DNA of 64,000 nucleotides, from assembly GCF_964355755.1 (NCBI RefSeq), contig NC_092678.1, positions 8,220,922 to 8,284,921 on the forward strand. Reading direction: 5' to 3'. Below, one piece after another: positions 52,340 through 63,055 of this stretch. The notes under the pieces are model-generated. The model saw only the letters and a program-made list of their open reading frames with translations. It was not told the DNA's origin and made no database searches. The translations under genes and the position numbers were made by a program. Positions within the stretch are counted from its first letter, which is position 1, and each line of letters opens with the position of its first letter. Origin of the DNA: Antedon mediterranea (taxonomy: Eukaryota; Echinodermata; Crinoidea; Comatulida; Antedonidae).

Positions 52340-53845
52340 TTGACGAGTTAGTTATCCGCACCACGACAAACGCCACGTGCACGTCATACGTTGGAATACG
52401 TTGAATTCTGTCAATTTTGTGTCATATAGTATACATGCAAACACTACAGTATAATCTGCATACATATTACATACAGTGTAGAAAAGGTGAAATTACGGGA
52501 CCCGCCATTTATTCCAATTTTTAACATGGCGACGGTATCAAAATGAAACACTTAGATAGCAATTTCAGAAGGAAATTATCTTAGGAACAACATATTAACG
52601 TGTAGAAGAAATTTGAATACGTAAAATATAGATGCGCACCCTTTTAAATGTGATGAACTATTACGCAAAATATGAAAATACAACTTTTTTTATTCAACTG
52701 GCCATATGATGACGTCACAACATCCGATTGGCAAAATGTTTACATGAATTCGTATCTACAATCCGATAGCTTCCAGAAAACGTTTTAATCATGATTATCA
52801 CTTTTTATTCTGATGAGCTATAACAGATTGAAATTTACTGTAAAGATGAAAATAAGTGACCTACGTTATTTACAATTTTCGACATGATGACGTCATAAAA
52901 ATTAAAATATTTTTAACTCATGCGAAAGATAGTTCATTCACCTAGACAATATCAAAATCGGGGTGACAATAAAAAACGGATAAGTGGAGATGCGCTCTAT
53001 TAAATGTGATGCGCTATGACGAAAGATATAAAAATCCTATATTTTATATTCGCGTGGCCATACGATGACGTTATAATGTCCGATTAGCCATATTAATGCA
53101 TGATTCCATATCTACAACTCATCAACTTCCAGAATATATAATTTAAAAAAAGTTCACCTCGTAGTTTAGAATCTATGAATGTTTAAAAAAAGGCATAATT
53201 TTGACGAATTTTGACAAATTTTTGAACTTTTTCATCAAAAACGCCCGTAAATTATCCAATTGGATGTGCCCGTATGACGTAATTTTAGGTCAAAATTGTT
53301 CAAAAGTTGGTAAAATTACCAGAAAAGGCTGGAAAAACATGAATCACGCAAAAAAAATTTATTTTCAACGCTACGTGCGCACCGTGCGAGTAAAAATATG
53401 CGCGCGCGTGGGAATTTTTGACATGCTCAAAATGACATGAAACGCGTAGAAATTGATTTTTCGCATTTTGAAATTTTAAACGCCCGTGCGCGCGTAACTT
53501 CTTGTGAAACATGCCATTTTTTTTCCACAGTCAGTTAGCGCAAGATATAAATTAAACTTTTGTTAAGTTTCAATTTAAATTGCTATATGGTTTTCGATCT
53601 GTTAAATACGCGAAATTCGTTAAAACGCGCGTAAATCACGTTGCGCATTTCTGACGTCATTCACAATAGGAGGTGCACAATTTCACGTGAATGCCCACAT
53701 GTTGACAAAGTTATAAAATGTTTTGTTTACAAGTTTTTGAGATACGCGAGACACAAAATTAACAGAAAGAAAGAATAATACAGAAAAAAAAAAGATGATT
53801 TCATACAGTTACAAGGAGTTATCCGCTACTAAGCGGATAACTAAT
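52340..53845. repeat. Unclassified repeat with internal 345-bp duplication and terminal hairpin
   Basis: GTTATCCGC occurs near 52350 and in an 11-bp perfect hairpin AGTTATCCGCT / AGCGGATAACT at 53817-53842, suggesting element ends. Inside, TTAAATGTGATG followed later by GGCCATA(T/C)GATGACGT occurs at 52645-52718 and again at 52998-53072, a period of about 350 bp. The right half is rich in ACGCGC motifs, unlike the AT-rich surroundings. A short open frame at 53201-53440 has no recognised product. Confidence 0.5.
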
Positions 53846-53849
53846 AAAT

Positions 53850-54790
53850 TAAAAAAAAGACAATAAATACAGACTTGGGGCAAGTCTACATTTAACCCAA
53901 TGGCACCATCATTACTTCTATCGATGTATTTTTACCAACAGAACTTTGTCCAATGATAAATAGGGGGTCGGGTGGAAATTTTAAATACTAACCCCTCCTT
54001 AAAATATAGAGCTGCTAATAAATCCCTGGAAATGGAATTTAATTTAAAATATGAAAAGCAATACATTCTGCGCGGCGTTTGAACGTGAGGCCCTAGCGAG
54101 GAAGGCTAGGCCTATACCGTATCACCAAAGCAAAGCAATTCAGAAGGGCCCCGCACCGCGAGACAGGGGAAGGAGAGAGATACTGTCGGTATTATAGCGT
54201 TATTATTCGTTGTCCTATTAACTTTCTGCGACGTAGGCCCGACGTGCTATTTCTGTTGACCCTTAGTGGGCCATACGCATTGGACAAACGTTAGCCCAAC
54301 CTCTTGGTTTAACGTCGGCTAAACGTCATAGAATACGTTATCCTAACTTTTGATGAATTGGCCTAACGTAATTTTGATTTGTTGGGCATTAGGTGGACCA
54401 ACGATGGCGTAGTAGGTGCATGACGTCGAATACATTGTCGAGCCTAATATGTACGTGGGAACATCGTCGGTTCAATGGCAACTTGGCACAAAGTAACAAA
54501 TACGGCATTAAATCTGTTGTAAAAAAACAAATATGATATTTAAGCACTGGGTGAGTTAACCGAATGGGTTTGTAGAGTTGCAACTAAAACCTGATAAAAA
54601 CGGACAATACCAATATGACATAACCCTGTTGTAAACACATAAATATGATTGAATATTCTTCAATGTTTTTTAGAAGTTACTTACTTATTCCGGGACATAT
54701 CCGAACATTATGACTAGATTCCTCCATAACTTCCTACCTGCCATTGTGACAGCCAATTTTCTCTCATACCAGTATCCGTCTCTCTTTCAT
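53850..54790. other. Intergenic, no gene seen
   Basis: 54190-54480 has several scattered AACGT/ACGTT, GGCCCA and GGCCTAACG words in both orientations that look like a decayed palindromic MITE, but no clean ends were found. No coding feature. Confidence 0.4.
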
Positions 54791-54795
54791 TTCAT

Positions 54796-54900
54796 GTTAT
54801 TGAATATCAAAATCGCAGCCAAATGCTGAATAACATGATACTTCCAAATAAAAAAACATTTAAAACAGGCATAAAACAATATATATCATCATATATATCG
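54796..54900 (-). repeat. LINE 3'-end fragment
   Basis: GAATATCAAAATCGCAGCCAAATGCTGAAT is shared almost exactly with 55228-55260 and resembles, on the same strand, 55672-55702 at the 3' end of the LINE at 55648-58152. Probably truncated 3' UTR copies. Confidence 0.5.
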
Positions 54901-54939
54901 ACCGCAGTCGACCATCTTCATCAATCAGACATCAGCATA

Positions 54940-55205
54940 GCTAGATTTCCAAGTTTTGCGGTCCTCCATGACACAAGCAAGTTCAGATGTATTTCCTAAG
55001 CTGATATCCTCAAGAAGACCTTGACGTATGTTTTGTTCCGTGCACCTGATGATCCATGTTTGGGCTCCCAGAGCAGAAATCTTCTTCTGTGTGACGATAA
55101 AATGGCCAGCAGCACTTAATCTGCGGTGTCTTATTTTAAAGGTGGCTTTTGGAATGTCACCATACAGCTCTGATATTTAGTGCAGCTCTGAGTAATCTGG
55201 TGTAG
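54940..55205 (-). pseudogene. Degraded LINE C-terminal fragment
   Basis: Minus-strand conceptual frames show TWIIRCTEQNIRQGLLED and MEDRKTWKSS, resembling the end-of-ORF region of RTE-like LINEs (a D..LR.D..L....LM.DR..W pattern), with stops in between. Weak assignment. Confidence 0.35.
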
Positions 55206-55227
55206 CATCCATCCACACTTCTTTCCA

Positions 55228-55400
55228 TATGAATATCAAAATCGCAGCCAAATGCTGAATTACATGATACTTACAAATATAAAACAACTGATATTTAGTG
55301 ATATATATCAAAGTACACATAAAAATCACAAGAACAAAAAAAAATGGAATCAAACATATTATTGCACAGAAAAATACAAAAACTATATACAAATTTAGCT
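55228..55400 (-). repeat. LINE 3'-end fragment, second copy
   Basis: Repeats the 54796-54900 block (ATCAAAATCGCAGCCAAATG, then TACATGATACTTACAAAT), followed by A-rich sequence. Confidence 0.5.
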
Positions 55401-55647
55401 AAAATTTATTTACAAATTTAAAAATATAGAATTTCAATTAAATAAGTAGGCCTAAGGGAAGTACGAAAATTGTTAATTTATTTAGAAAATTATAAATTTG
55501 ATATAATTAGAAAATGGGGAAATTATGGAGTTGTTAAACGATTGACAGTAATATTATATTTATTTGTATATAATTTACATATTATGATACATGTATTTAT
55601 ACATCCTCGTGTAATTTCTTTAGTTTTACTGTATTAACGTCTATTTT

Positions 55648-58152
55648 TTTTTTTTTTATTTCATTCATTTCAATATCATTATCGCAGCCTTAGCTGAATT
55701 ACAAAGATATTTACATTTGTTCAATATTAAAATTTGTATAAAAGTATAAAACCAATGATAATTATATATAAAAAAGGACGGAATTTACACAAGAAATACA
55801 ATACAGGAACATTCAAAAAGTTTAGCTTAAAATATTAAAATAGAAAAAAAAAAAAAAAAAAAAAAACACCTAAAAGCATCAATAAGAATCTCAAAGCTGT
55901 ACTGGGTGATATATACTGATTATTCATTTAGAAGCGAGATAAGGTATGGTATTGCACTTTTTCTATATCTTTCAACTCTGCATTTGGGTTGTTGATACTT
56001 TACACGTCTTAGTTTCATGTTACTTACATTCTTCACTGGAAACCATTTTCCAAAATGAATACTTTTTTAACAATTCAGAGCAAACTTATAGCATAGATTA
56101 CGCCTTCTATCAGATAAAGTGTCTAAAGAAAGACCATTGAGTGCTTGGTCATAACATATGTAGTCATTACACAATATTATTCTGCAAGCCCTTTTTTGGA
56201 CAGATTCTATCATATCACTTTGTTTCTTAGTGAGACTAGAATGCCATACTGGGACAGCATATTCAACACTTGGTCTCATGTAACTCTTAAATACATCTAC
56301 AAGATCAAATTTCGGAAGATTGAACTTTCTTAATCTACATAATATATGCAGACGTCTGCTGGCTTTGGATACAATTTCTTTAACATTACGGTCCCATTTG
56401 AGGTTAGCTTGTATCCATAAACCTAGTAACTTAGTTTCATTAACGATTTCAATTGTAGCATTACCAATGAAAAGGGGTTCAAGTTCATATTGATTTCTTT
56501 GAAAGTTAAAATACATAGTTTTACATTTAGTTGGGTTAAGTTTTAGTTTGTTTTCATTATACCATACATTCAGTAAAGCAACATCATTCTGAATTGAGGA
56601 AGTTACATCCTTTTTTACTATCTGTCCTATGCACAAATCATCTACATATTTCCAAGTTTTACATGGCGAGTCTTGCATGGCATCATTAATTAGAGCAAGA
56701 AAGATCATAGGCCCAAGGAGCGTACCTTGAGGGACGCCACATGTTAGATTAACACTCGTTGATAAGGTGGATTTATAGCGTACTTGTTGGGTTCTGTTTG
56801 ACAAAAAGCTAATTAACCACGGTACAATTTCAGGTCTACAGCCAAGTGTTACTAATTTAGAAACTGCTATTGTGTGGTCAACACAATCGAATGCTTTACT
56901 AAAGTCAGTTAAAACTAACTGACCAACAGATTTGGGAATATTACTACCTTCATAGAACACATTTAGTAGATCAACCAAATTATGGGTTGTAGAAAAGTGT
57001 TTACGGCAACCATATTGGTTGTTATCAAGATTTTTCTCGATATCTGTTAAGAGCAATTTTTTAATGAAGCCCTCAGCTACCTTAGCTAGGATACATGTAA
57101 GTGAGATTGGCCGAAATTTGTCAACCCTAGTACAACCATTTTCTTTGGGAACCGGAGTAACAATAGCATCCTTCCACATAGTTGGGACATGACCCTCACT
57201 GAGGGAGGCATTTAAGATATTAGTCACAGGGATGCTTAGTTCGCATGCAAAATCTCTTATTAATCTGTTAGGCACATTATCAGGGCCCGGGGACTTATTT
57301 ACTTTAACTTTTCTTAATTGATTGTACATTTCCCATTCTTTTACATTAGGGGGTTTATTAGCAGGTAAATACGTAGGGAGCTTACATAAATCAATACTAG
57401 GTCTGCTTTGGGAAGTTATAGCAAAATGGTTGTTTACAAAATTACTTATACCATGATAGTCATCCTGCGGAATATCCTCAACACTAATAAGTGGTTGGGG
57501 TTTAGTTTTATTAGCTAACATCTGCACGCCTTGGTGCCATTTATGGGGATTAGTGGCTTTTAAGTTTAATAAACGTTCATTGTAAAAGTTCATTTTGTCT
57601 TTCTTGATCACTTTTTGTACCTTATTCCTATAGAATTTCCATTCCAGCGATTTACCATGATTAGTAAAAGCGTGTTGACGTTTCATTATAAGATCCTTTG
57701 CTTGTTGTGAAATCCATGGCTTATCAGTTGGATGTATCTTAATGGATTTAACCGGGAAGAAAGTGTTCATAGCAGAAGTCAATGACAAATAAAATGATTG
57801 CGTTTTCTGTTCAGTAGTACTCGCGTTAATAACCTCGTTCCAGTCATGGGTAGTTATCCAACGGCCAAATTCTTCAACACTTTTCGCTTTCATTGGTCTG
57901 ATTACACGCTTTTCGATTTTGTTGCTATTCGTCCTTGTAGTTGCTGACAACAGAACACAATTATGATCGCTAGCACCCATCGGCGACACAATTCGGGGAT
58001 CGCAATAATACTACTTCAGATTGGTGGCTATAATATCTAGTATTGCATCCCCTCGCGTTGGTATCTATCTCTCATTAAGGAGGCGTGTAAGATAAAGCAT
58101 AGGGCTATAGTATCGATTTGTTTTACATAGGGGCTCAAACAATTCTTTTGAT
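55648..58152 (-). mobile_element. 5'-truncated CR1-like LINE with poly(A) tail
   Basis: Minus-strand element. The 3' end is ATTGAAATGAATGAAATAAA plus a run of A (complement of 55649-55661). RT ORF at 56067-57989. Upstream, the end of the endonuclease can be followed in the same frame to about 58152: RGDAILDIIATNLK, then an in-frame TAG, then YYCDPRIVSPMGASDHN. Other stops occur further upstream. The left end abuts the GATT-repeat tail of a SINE. Confidence 0.8.
56067..57989 (-). CDS. LINE reverse transcriptase ORF
   Basis: 640 codons on the minus strand. Starts inside the end of the endonuclease (GASDHNCVLLSA; SDH catalytic motif), then the linker FPVKSIKIHPTDKPWIS and the RT: VNKSPGPDNVPNRLIRDFA, PVPKENGCTRVDKFRPISL, QLVLTDFSKAFDCVDH (first Asp), LTCGVPQGTLLGPMIFL, KYVDDLCIG (catalytic DD), KLNPTKCKTMYF, ETKLLGLWIQANLKW. 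It ends with the QKRACRIIL block of the thumb/C-terminal region. The domain set fits the CR1/Rex/Jockey side of non-LTR elements; the clade is not fixed. The ORF is open but the element lacks most of its endonuclease. Confidence 0.9.
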   Translation of the reverse strand: MSPMGASDHNCVLLSATTRTNSNKIEKRVIRPMKAKSVEEFGRWITTHDWNEVINASTTEQKTQSFYLSLTSAMNTFFPVKSIKIHPTDKPWISQQAKDLIMKRQHAFTNHGKSLEWKFYRNKVQKVIKKDKMNFYNERLLNLKATNPHKWHQGVQMLANKTKPQPLISVEDIPQDDYHGISNFVNNHFAITSQSRPSIDLCKLPTYLPANKPPNVKEWEMYNQLRKVKVNKSPGPDNVPNRLIRDFACELSIPVTNILNASLSEGHVPTMWKDAIVTPVPKENGCTRVDKFRPISLTCILAKVAEGFIKKLLLTDIEKNLDNNQYGCRKHFSTTHNLVDLLNVFYEGSNIPKSVGQLVLTDFSKAFDCVDHTIAVSKLVTLGCRPEIVPWLISFLSNRTQQVRYKSTLSTSVNLTCGVPQGTLLGPMIFLALINDAMQDSPCKTWKYVDDLCIGQIVKKDVTSSIQNDVALLNVWYNENKLKLNPTKCKTMYFNFQRNQYELEPLFIGNATIEIVNETKLLGLWIQANLKWDRNVKEIVSKASRRLHILCRLRKFNLPKFDLVDVFKSYMRPSVEYAVPVWHSSLTKKQSDMIESVQKRACRIILCNDYICYDQALNGLSLDTLSDRRRNLCYKFALNC

Positions 58153-58473
58153 TGATTGATTGATTGATTGAATATAATTATATTTATACTGGGTAACCTC
58201 TTCAGTCAAAGACTGGTCTCCCAGAGGCCCCAGTTGGTGATCAGTGGCTGTAATGTACTAATACACCGGGGTAACCCCCTACTCGTCTCGAAAGATGTAC
58301 AGGTTCTTTAAAGTGCACACGAGCTAGATGTGTACACTGGACCTACGGTTTATAGTCCTTATCCGAGAAGACTCTACCACCAGAACCATGGAGTGAGTGA
58401 GCCTCGAACCCCTGCCGATGTTATGGCTACGTAATTACGGTTCCACTGTCTTTACCGCTCGGCCACTCACTCT
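58152..58473 (-). mobile_element. tRNA-derived SINE
   Basis: The minus-strand 5' end resembles a Ser/Leu-type tRNA: A box GTGGCCGAGCGGTAAAG (complement of about 58450-58466) and B box GGGGTTCGAGGCTC (complement of about 58400-58413), so an internal pol III promoter is recognisable. About 230 bp of body follow, then a CAAT-repeat tail (complement of GATT repeats, 58150-58171). Confidence 0.8.
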
Positions 58474-58599
58474 TTTCTTTTCCTAAGACTAACAGAAAGA
58501 ATTTATTAGATATAATACAATCTGAAGCAAATTTACGACATATAATTTCGCGGCGATCATCTAGTCATTTAATATTCAAAATTTTAAGGGAAGTGTTGT

Positions 58600-59480
58600 A
58601 GTCTTTGAAATCTCTAGTACATCAATGTATGTGAGTGCTGGTCTTCCTTGTTTTGTAAGTCCTTGTTTTGGCTGCCACATCAGAACATCTTTATGATTTC
58701 TTCTTTATTGCGAAGACAGTGTTCAGCAAATATTTGTGGTATGGCCAAAGAGCCATTTGGTACTTTTTTACTTTGGTATTTTTTTTTTTTGGCCATTTTA
58801 TGCACATAGCAGCACGAAGTAGTAGTGACTGACTGCCATCAATTGCTTTCTCAAGTTTATTTTTAATGGTCCAACTTTCTGATCCATATAGAAATACTAA
58901 TTAAATAGTACCCTTGAAGAGCCGTAGTTAAGGTTTTTACTAATATTTGACCTACATATTCTTGATTAAATTTGTTAATTGCAGCCCATGTTTTTTCTTT
59001 TCTTATTTCAAAATCTTCCCAGAAACTGAAAATCATTCACGTTGTCTATCTCTATACCATTCTGTGTTTTAATTTTTCCGGATTAAATATGTGATATAAA
59101 TTTAGTTTTCCCCTCATTTAGGTGCAGCCAAACACTTGCAGAATACTGAAGTCTATGTAGCAACCTTTCAGCATCACATATCAAGTCTGAGAATATTAGG
59201 GCAAATCATCAGCAAAGCCAGCATAGCATCCGTTATGTTTATTGCAGGATATCTCCTACTACGCTGTCGGTCAAGAGCCTAGGTGTATCCCACAGTAGTC
59301 ATTCTTAATGCGTAATCAAGAGGAATCTGGAAAGCATGGTTGCCAATGTGTCCCCTTGTAGAATTCCATTCGAAATTGTGAAAAAGTCAGTGTTGTTTTG
59401 TTTTTTATATATCATTTCAATTGCTTTTACAATGCGCTATTTGATTCCATATGTTTCAAATTCAATCGTTCAAATTATCG
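58600..59480 (-). pseudogene. Degraded RTE-like LINE RT
   Basis: Conceptual minus-strand translation across frames gives HLNEGKTKFIS-like thumb residues near 59110, LYGSESWTIKNKLEKAIDGS with LLLRAAMC (about 58895-58805), and KQGLTKQGRPALTYIDVLE (about 58690-58610), which are thumb and tail signatures of RTE-like elements. Multiple frameshifts and stops: an old copy. Confidence 0.6.
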
Positions 59481-59534
59481 ATGTGCATACTTTTACATTT
59501 TAATGTTACATTTTAAGTAACCATTATTGCATTA

Positions 59535-59650
59535 AATTCTATCTTTGACAGAAGCAATTAATTTGATATCATCAGCAAACATCTACAGGTGGACGTCACA
59601 CAACCTGGTCAATCATTTATGTATACTTGGGGTAGTAAGCCTACTCCGCT
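59535..59650 (-). pseudogene. LINE RT fragment with FADD box
   Basis: The minus strand shows a PGCVTSTCR segment followed, after a frame change, by FADDIKLIASVKD, the catalytic box of CR1-like RTs. Too short to classify further. Confidence 0.45.
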
Positions 59651-59984
59651 ATCAACACTTTATTAATTGTACTGATGATGCACAATTTACTGTAACTGAA
59701 TGTTATTTAAACCAAGTAATTTTCCATCCAAAGATTTCAACAAATTGGAAATAGATCAGGCTATTGGCCGAACTGAGGTAGGTACCACCTTTTGAGGTAG
59801 ACATTTTCATATGTTTTTTATATACCAGTTTTTGACGAAGAATCAGAATATATAAGGTTAATGGGCCGTAACCTGAGAAATTTTGCGTGAGGGCGCTTGT
59901 TTTTAGATGGCTGCCAAAATCCAATATCATGTATACACATAGTTAAAATTATCACTTTAGAGAGGTATGGTTGACCTGATGTTG
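59650..59984. other. No recognised feature
   Basis: Short stretch between the LINE fragment and the Penelope-like element 3' region; no supported gene. Confidence 0.4.
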
Positions 59985-60018
59985 ACGTATATTAGTTCGG
60001 AAAAGAACTGTTGAATTT

Positions 60019-60056
60019 CTCGACGTTTCGATCAATATGCTTTGATCGTCCTCAGG
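60019..60056 (-). ncRNA. Hammerhead-ribozyme-like motif of the Penelope element
   Basis: The minus strand reads CUGAGGA, C, a GAUCA...UGAUC stem with a loop of about 8-9 nt, GAAA, then CGUC. CUGANGA, stem II and GAAA are the hammerhead core, and Penelope-like elements are known to carry such ribozymes near their ends. One extra C before stem II and an unmodelled stem I/III mean activity is not established. Confidence 0.5.
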
Positions 60057-60370
60057 AGTGAGAATGCAGAAAGTCCAGGTAACTTGGAATATATAAGTGG
60101 AAAGGGTGGGACTTGTGTGAAAGCCAGAAACAATGGCAAGTTCACACAGTGGGAGGGATTGAAACTAGCTATAGCGAAGCATTGTTTCTCATGAACAATA
60201 GTGAATGGAAACTTGCTATAGAAGAGCATTGTTTCTGAAAGGTGTAAGAAGCAAGGTGAGACAAGCTAAAAACAATAGCATTGTCTCAAAGTTGGGTGTG
60301 GACTGGCCAAACAAGACATGTGTCCAGACTGGGTTGTGAAATGTAAACTGGCCAAAAACTATGGCATGGT

Positions 60371-60690
60371 TTACTGTCGATGAAGATTCTTGTTAAATAA
60401 AGATAGCCAGATGTCACTAATATCAAATCCAATATCTTGAACAGTGTTGTGTTTGTAGATTTCAATAGCTTCCCCGGTTCGTCTGGAGTGCCAAGAAGGA
60501 ACGGTAGTAATTAGTTCAGCATCTTTCCAATTAACTCGATGTTGTTTGTGAGAATGCATAACTATTGATTATTTGTTTTGCTCTCCTCTTCTGGCATGGC
60601 CTTGATGTTCTTTGAGCCTGGTCACGTCCCGTTTCCCCAATGTATACCTCTCGACATCCACATGAGATGCAGTATACATGATGGTGTGCG
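60371..60690 (-). pseudogene. GIY-YIG endonuclease fragment
   Basis: HHVYCISCGCREVYIGETGR matches the (V/I)Y.I.C.CG..YIGET.R start of the Penelope-associated GIY-YIG nuclease, with the first GIY tyrosine region present. In a second frame, HKQHRVNWKDAELITTVPSW and RRTGEAIEIYKH match its end (H.I.W..A.I......W..R...E...I..H). The frame change near 60560 breaks it. Confidence 0.82.
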
Positions 60691-60693
60691 CTC

Positions 60694-62275
60694 CAGGGGT
60701 GGCGCCAGGATCTTCCCGACGCGGGGGCTACATTCCCCGACGAGGGGGCTATGCGAGCGAAGCGAGCATCACTAGGCTGGGGGCCAGGGGGCCGCCAAGG
60801 GCCCCCGGTGGGGGTCCAGGGGGCGAAGCCCCCGGAAGCAACGCGTTCTAGCGTCATTTGAGGTCATTTTAATCAGATTTAGGGTAGCCATTTTTTCCAT
60901 TTTTTATAATGCATAAATAAAATACTGCGTGCAAAAAAACGATGCGCGATGACTGTTTCAATCCATATTTTTAAATTTAAAAAATAAAATTTTAGAGAAA
61001 ATTTAGAAAAATAGAGTTGGAGGTCTCGGAAATTGGACTTATTGTGACTGAGCTAAGAAATGTTTGAAAAATAGAGATGTTAGGTCCCGGAAAATGCACT
61101 TCTTGTACTTCAAAATATGACCAGCTTTATTGTTGGGGCTGAGCTAAGAAACTGTTTAAAACTAGAGCTGCAGGTCTTCAAAAATTGCATTTTATACTTT
61201 GGAAACATCAGGCCTAGAGGCTTAAAAAACGCAAGCGTAGACCTTTTTCAGTCGGGGAAATAAGTTTATTCCTCCCAAGTGTATGCGTGCGTACCATCTG
61301 GACTTCCGAGAGTTGAGAAATTCATGACATACAGGACATTGAAAATGTAATAACTTAGCTATAATAAGATGTTGGCTAAGCGAAAATGGCATGTTTTTTT
61401 GTTTAGTAATGGATGAAAAATTTATTTTAGGTGCCCCACGGTACAGAGAAGGTTACTTGTAAATTAAAAAATTGGTGAACATACGGACAATTAACATAAT
61501 TCGTTTTTGCTGCTGTAGTGTAGCGTACGTCGACGCAGTACACGACGTAACCGTCAGTAAACTTCGCCTGGAAAATAACTACAGTACACATTTTGGTCCC
61601 TGGATGGAACATGATATCACGCGTCTCGACCCAACGTTGAACGATTCGTACAAAGGGATACCGACAGACAAGTGCGAACCTAGCTATTGTTTAGTAGTAA
61701 GTTAGATCGCTGGCAATAATGAATGCATATAAAGTGCATAATATCACTCTGACGTACTCTCACGGTCAATGAAACGTCGTGGTTTTCTAGGCGCTGAAGC
61801 TAGCTACGAAGTGAACGCGAACGCTTTTTACTGTATATTATATTCCCCGACAAAAAGTACCCGTGTTCCCTTCGGTAACCGCCGGTAAACTTCGCCTGGA
61901 AAATAACTACATTACACATTTTGGTCCCTGGATGGAACTTGATATCACGCGTAAGCGTGTCGACCCAACGTTGAACGATTCGTACAAAGGGATACCGCCA
62001 GACAAGTGCGTACCTAGCTAATGTTTAGTAGTAAGTTAGATCGCTGGCAATAAATGAATGCATAAAAGTGCATAATAGCCCTCTGACGTACTCTCACGGT
62101 CAATGGAACGTCGTGGTTTTCTAGGCGCTGAAGCTATATGAAGTGAACGCGAACATTTTTTACTGTATATTATATTCCCCGACAAAAAGTACCCGTGTTC
62201 CCCGACGGGGGGGCTAGGCTCTCCGACGAGGGGGCTAGAGCCCCCGTAGCCCCCCCCCCGCTGGCGCCACCACTG
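60694..62275. mobile_element. Non-autonomous hAT transposon inserted in the Penelope element
   Basis: 15-bp near-perfect TIRs CAGGGGTGGCGCCAG (60694) and CTGGCGCCACCACTG (62261-62275; one mismatch) are flanked by an exact 8-bp duplication GTGCGCTC (60686-60693; 62276-62283). Subterminal GGGGGCTA/GAGGGGGCTA and CCCCGACG repeats occur at both ends. The interior contains a tandem duplication (61549-61870 and 61887-62204) and no transposase. The CAGxGGTGGCGCCA end plus 8-bp duplication is diagnostic of hAT. Confidence 0.9.
61549..62204. repeat. Direct duplication of about 320 bp inside the hAT element
   Basis: The segment from TAAACTTCGCCTGGAAAATA through TTCCCCGACAAAAAGTACCC occurs twice, with small differences (for example GCGTCTCGACCC against GCGTAAGCGTGTCGACCC). 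Confidence 0.9.
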
Positions 62276-62283
62276 GTGCGCTC

Positions 62284-62793
62284 TTTTGATAAGAGTTTTA
62301 CAAACTGATTTCTTCGTTGACGGATGGTGGAAAGATCGCTTGTGTAAATATCTGTCCGTGTGGGTGGGTTTGCGATATACTTTGTGGAACAGAGTGCCCT
62401 CGGGTTCCTTTGTGACAATACGTCAAGAAATGGTAAACTGTGTTCGTTTTCCTCTTCCATGGTGAATGCTATGTTACGATGTTGAGAGTTAAGGTGTATT
62501 AGAAAACTATCTAAGTTCACCTTGTTGTGCTGCCAGATGATAAAAGTGTCGTCTACATATCGAAGCCAAAGTTTTGGTCGCTTGTTGGCGGAGTAGAGTG
62601 CTAGATGTTCGAGCTCCTCCAGAAAGATGTTGGCAATAATCGGGGATAAAGGAGATCCCAAAGCCGTGCCTTCAGTTTGTTCAAAGAATTGATCACGCCA
62701 CTTGAAGTTGGTAGCTGTTAGACATAGTAGAAGTAACTCACGGATTTCTTCTGCAGGAAGTGCGGTCTTAATATCCAAACAAATTTGTTTCAA
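62284..62793 (-). pseudogene. Penelope-type reverse transcriptase fragment
   Basis: EGTALGSPLSPIIANIFLEE, LWLRYVDDTFIIW (catalytic YVDD), LIHLNSQHRNIAFTMEEENE and LPFLDVLSQR are the RT signature of Penelope-like elements (TA.GSPLSP..ANI, RYVDDTF, I.FT.E.E....PFLD). The open frame runs on to 62170 into the hAT insertion, adding a Gly/Ala-rich tail that is not part of the original protein. Confidence 0.88.
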
Positions 62794-63055
62794 GCTGGTG
62801 GCTTTTAGAATCTAAAATTGTGTATTGATTGTTCTAAGGACCGCACAAAGTTCACCCTAGATATTAAATATAACAGTTTTAATTATTGTTCTTTTTCATT
62901 AAGTAATGTTTTATTACAATACTCACAAAACATTTATATCCAACGATAAAGGAAATAGATAAATGCTTGCACAGAATGAATACAATGTCTTTCACGGTCT
63001 GTAGCGCCCATTTTGTGACTATTATTCGATATTATTAGAAATCTATTGAAAACGT

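Larger units (their letters stand above)
59985..62811 (-). mobile_element. Penelope-like element, 5'-truncated, split by hAT
   Basis: Minus strand. RT part at 62793-62284, GIY-YIG endonuclease part at about 60690-60371, then a 3' region containing a hammerhead-like motif (60019-60056). A 1.58-kb hAT element sits between the two coding parts. The linker expected between RT and endonuclease (about 150 residues in the family) is mostly absent, so the element was already deleted or the flanks were rearranged. The 5' end is lost near 62811. Confidence 0.8.

Noticed and set aside
53817-53842. Hairpin as a bacterial-type terminator or tRNA piece
   Set aside because: No U-tract or gene context; it fits a transposon end better.
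54190-54480. Transposon with AACGT/GGCCCA palindromic words
   Set aside because: Suggestive, but no consistent ends or duplication could be defined.
58380-58473. Functional tRNA gene
   Set aside because: A and B boxes are present, but the sequence does not fold into a complete cloverleaf and is followed by a SINE body and tail.
61472-61705. 77-codon ORF in the hAT element
   Set aside because: Part of the duplicated noncoding interior; the second duplicate does not keep the frame.
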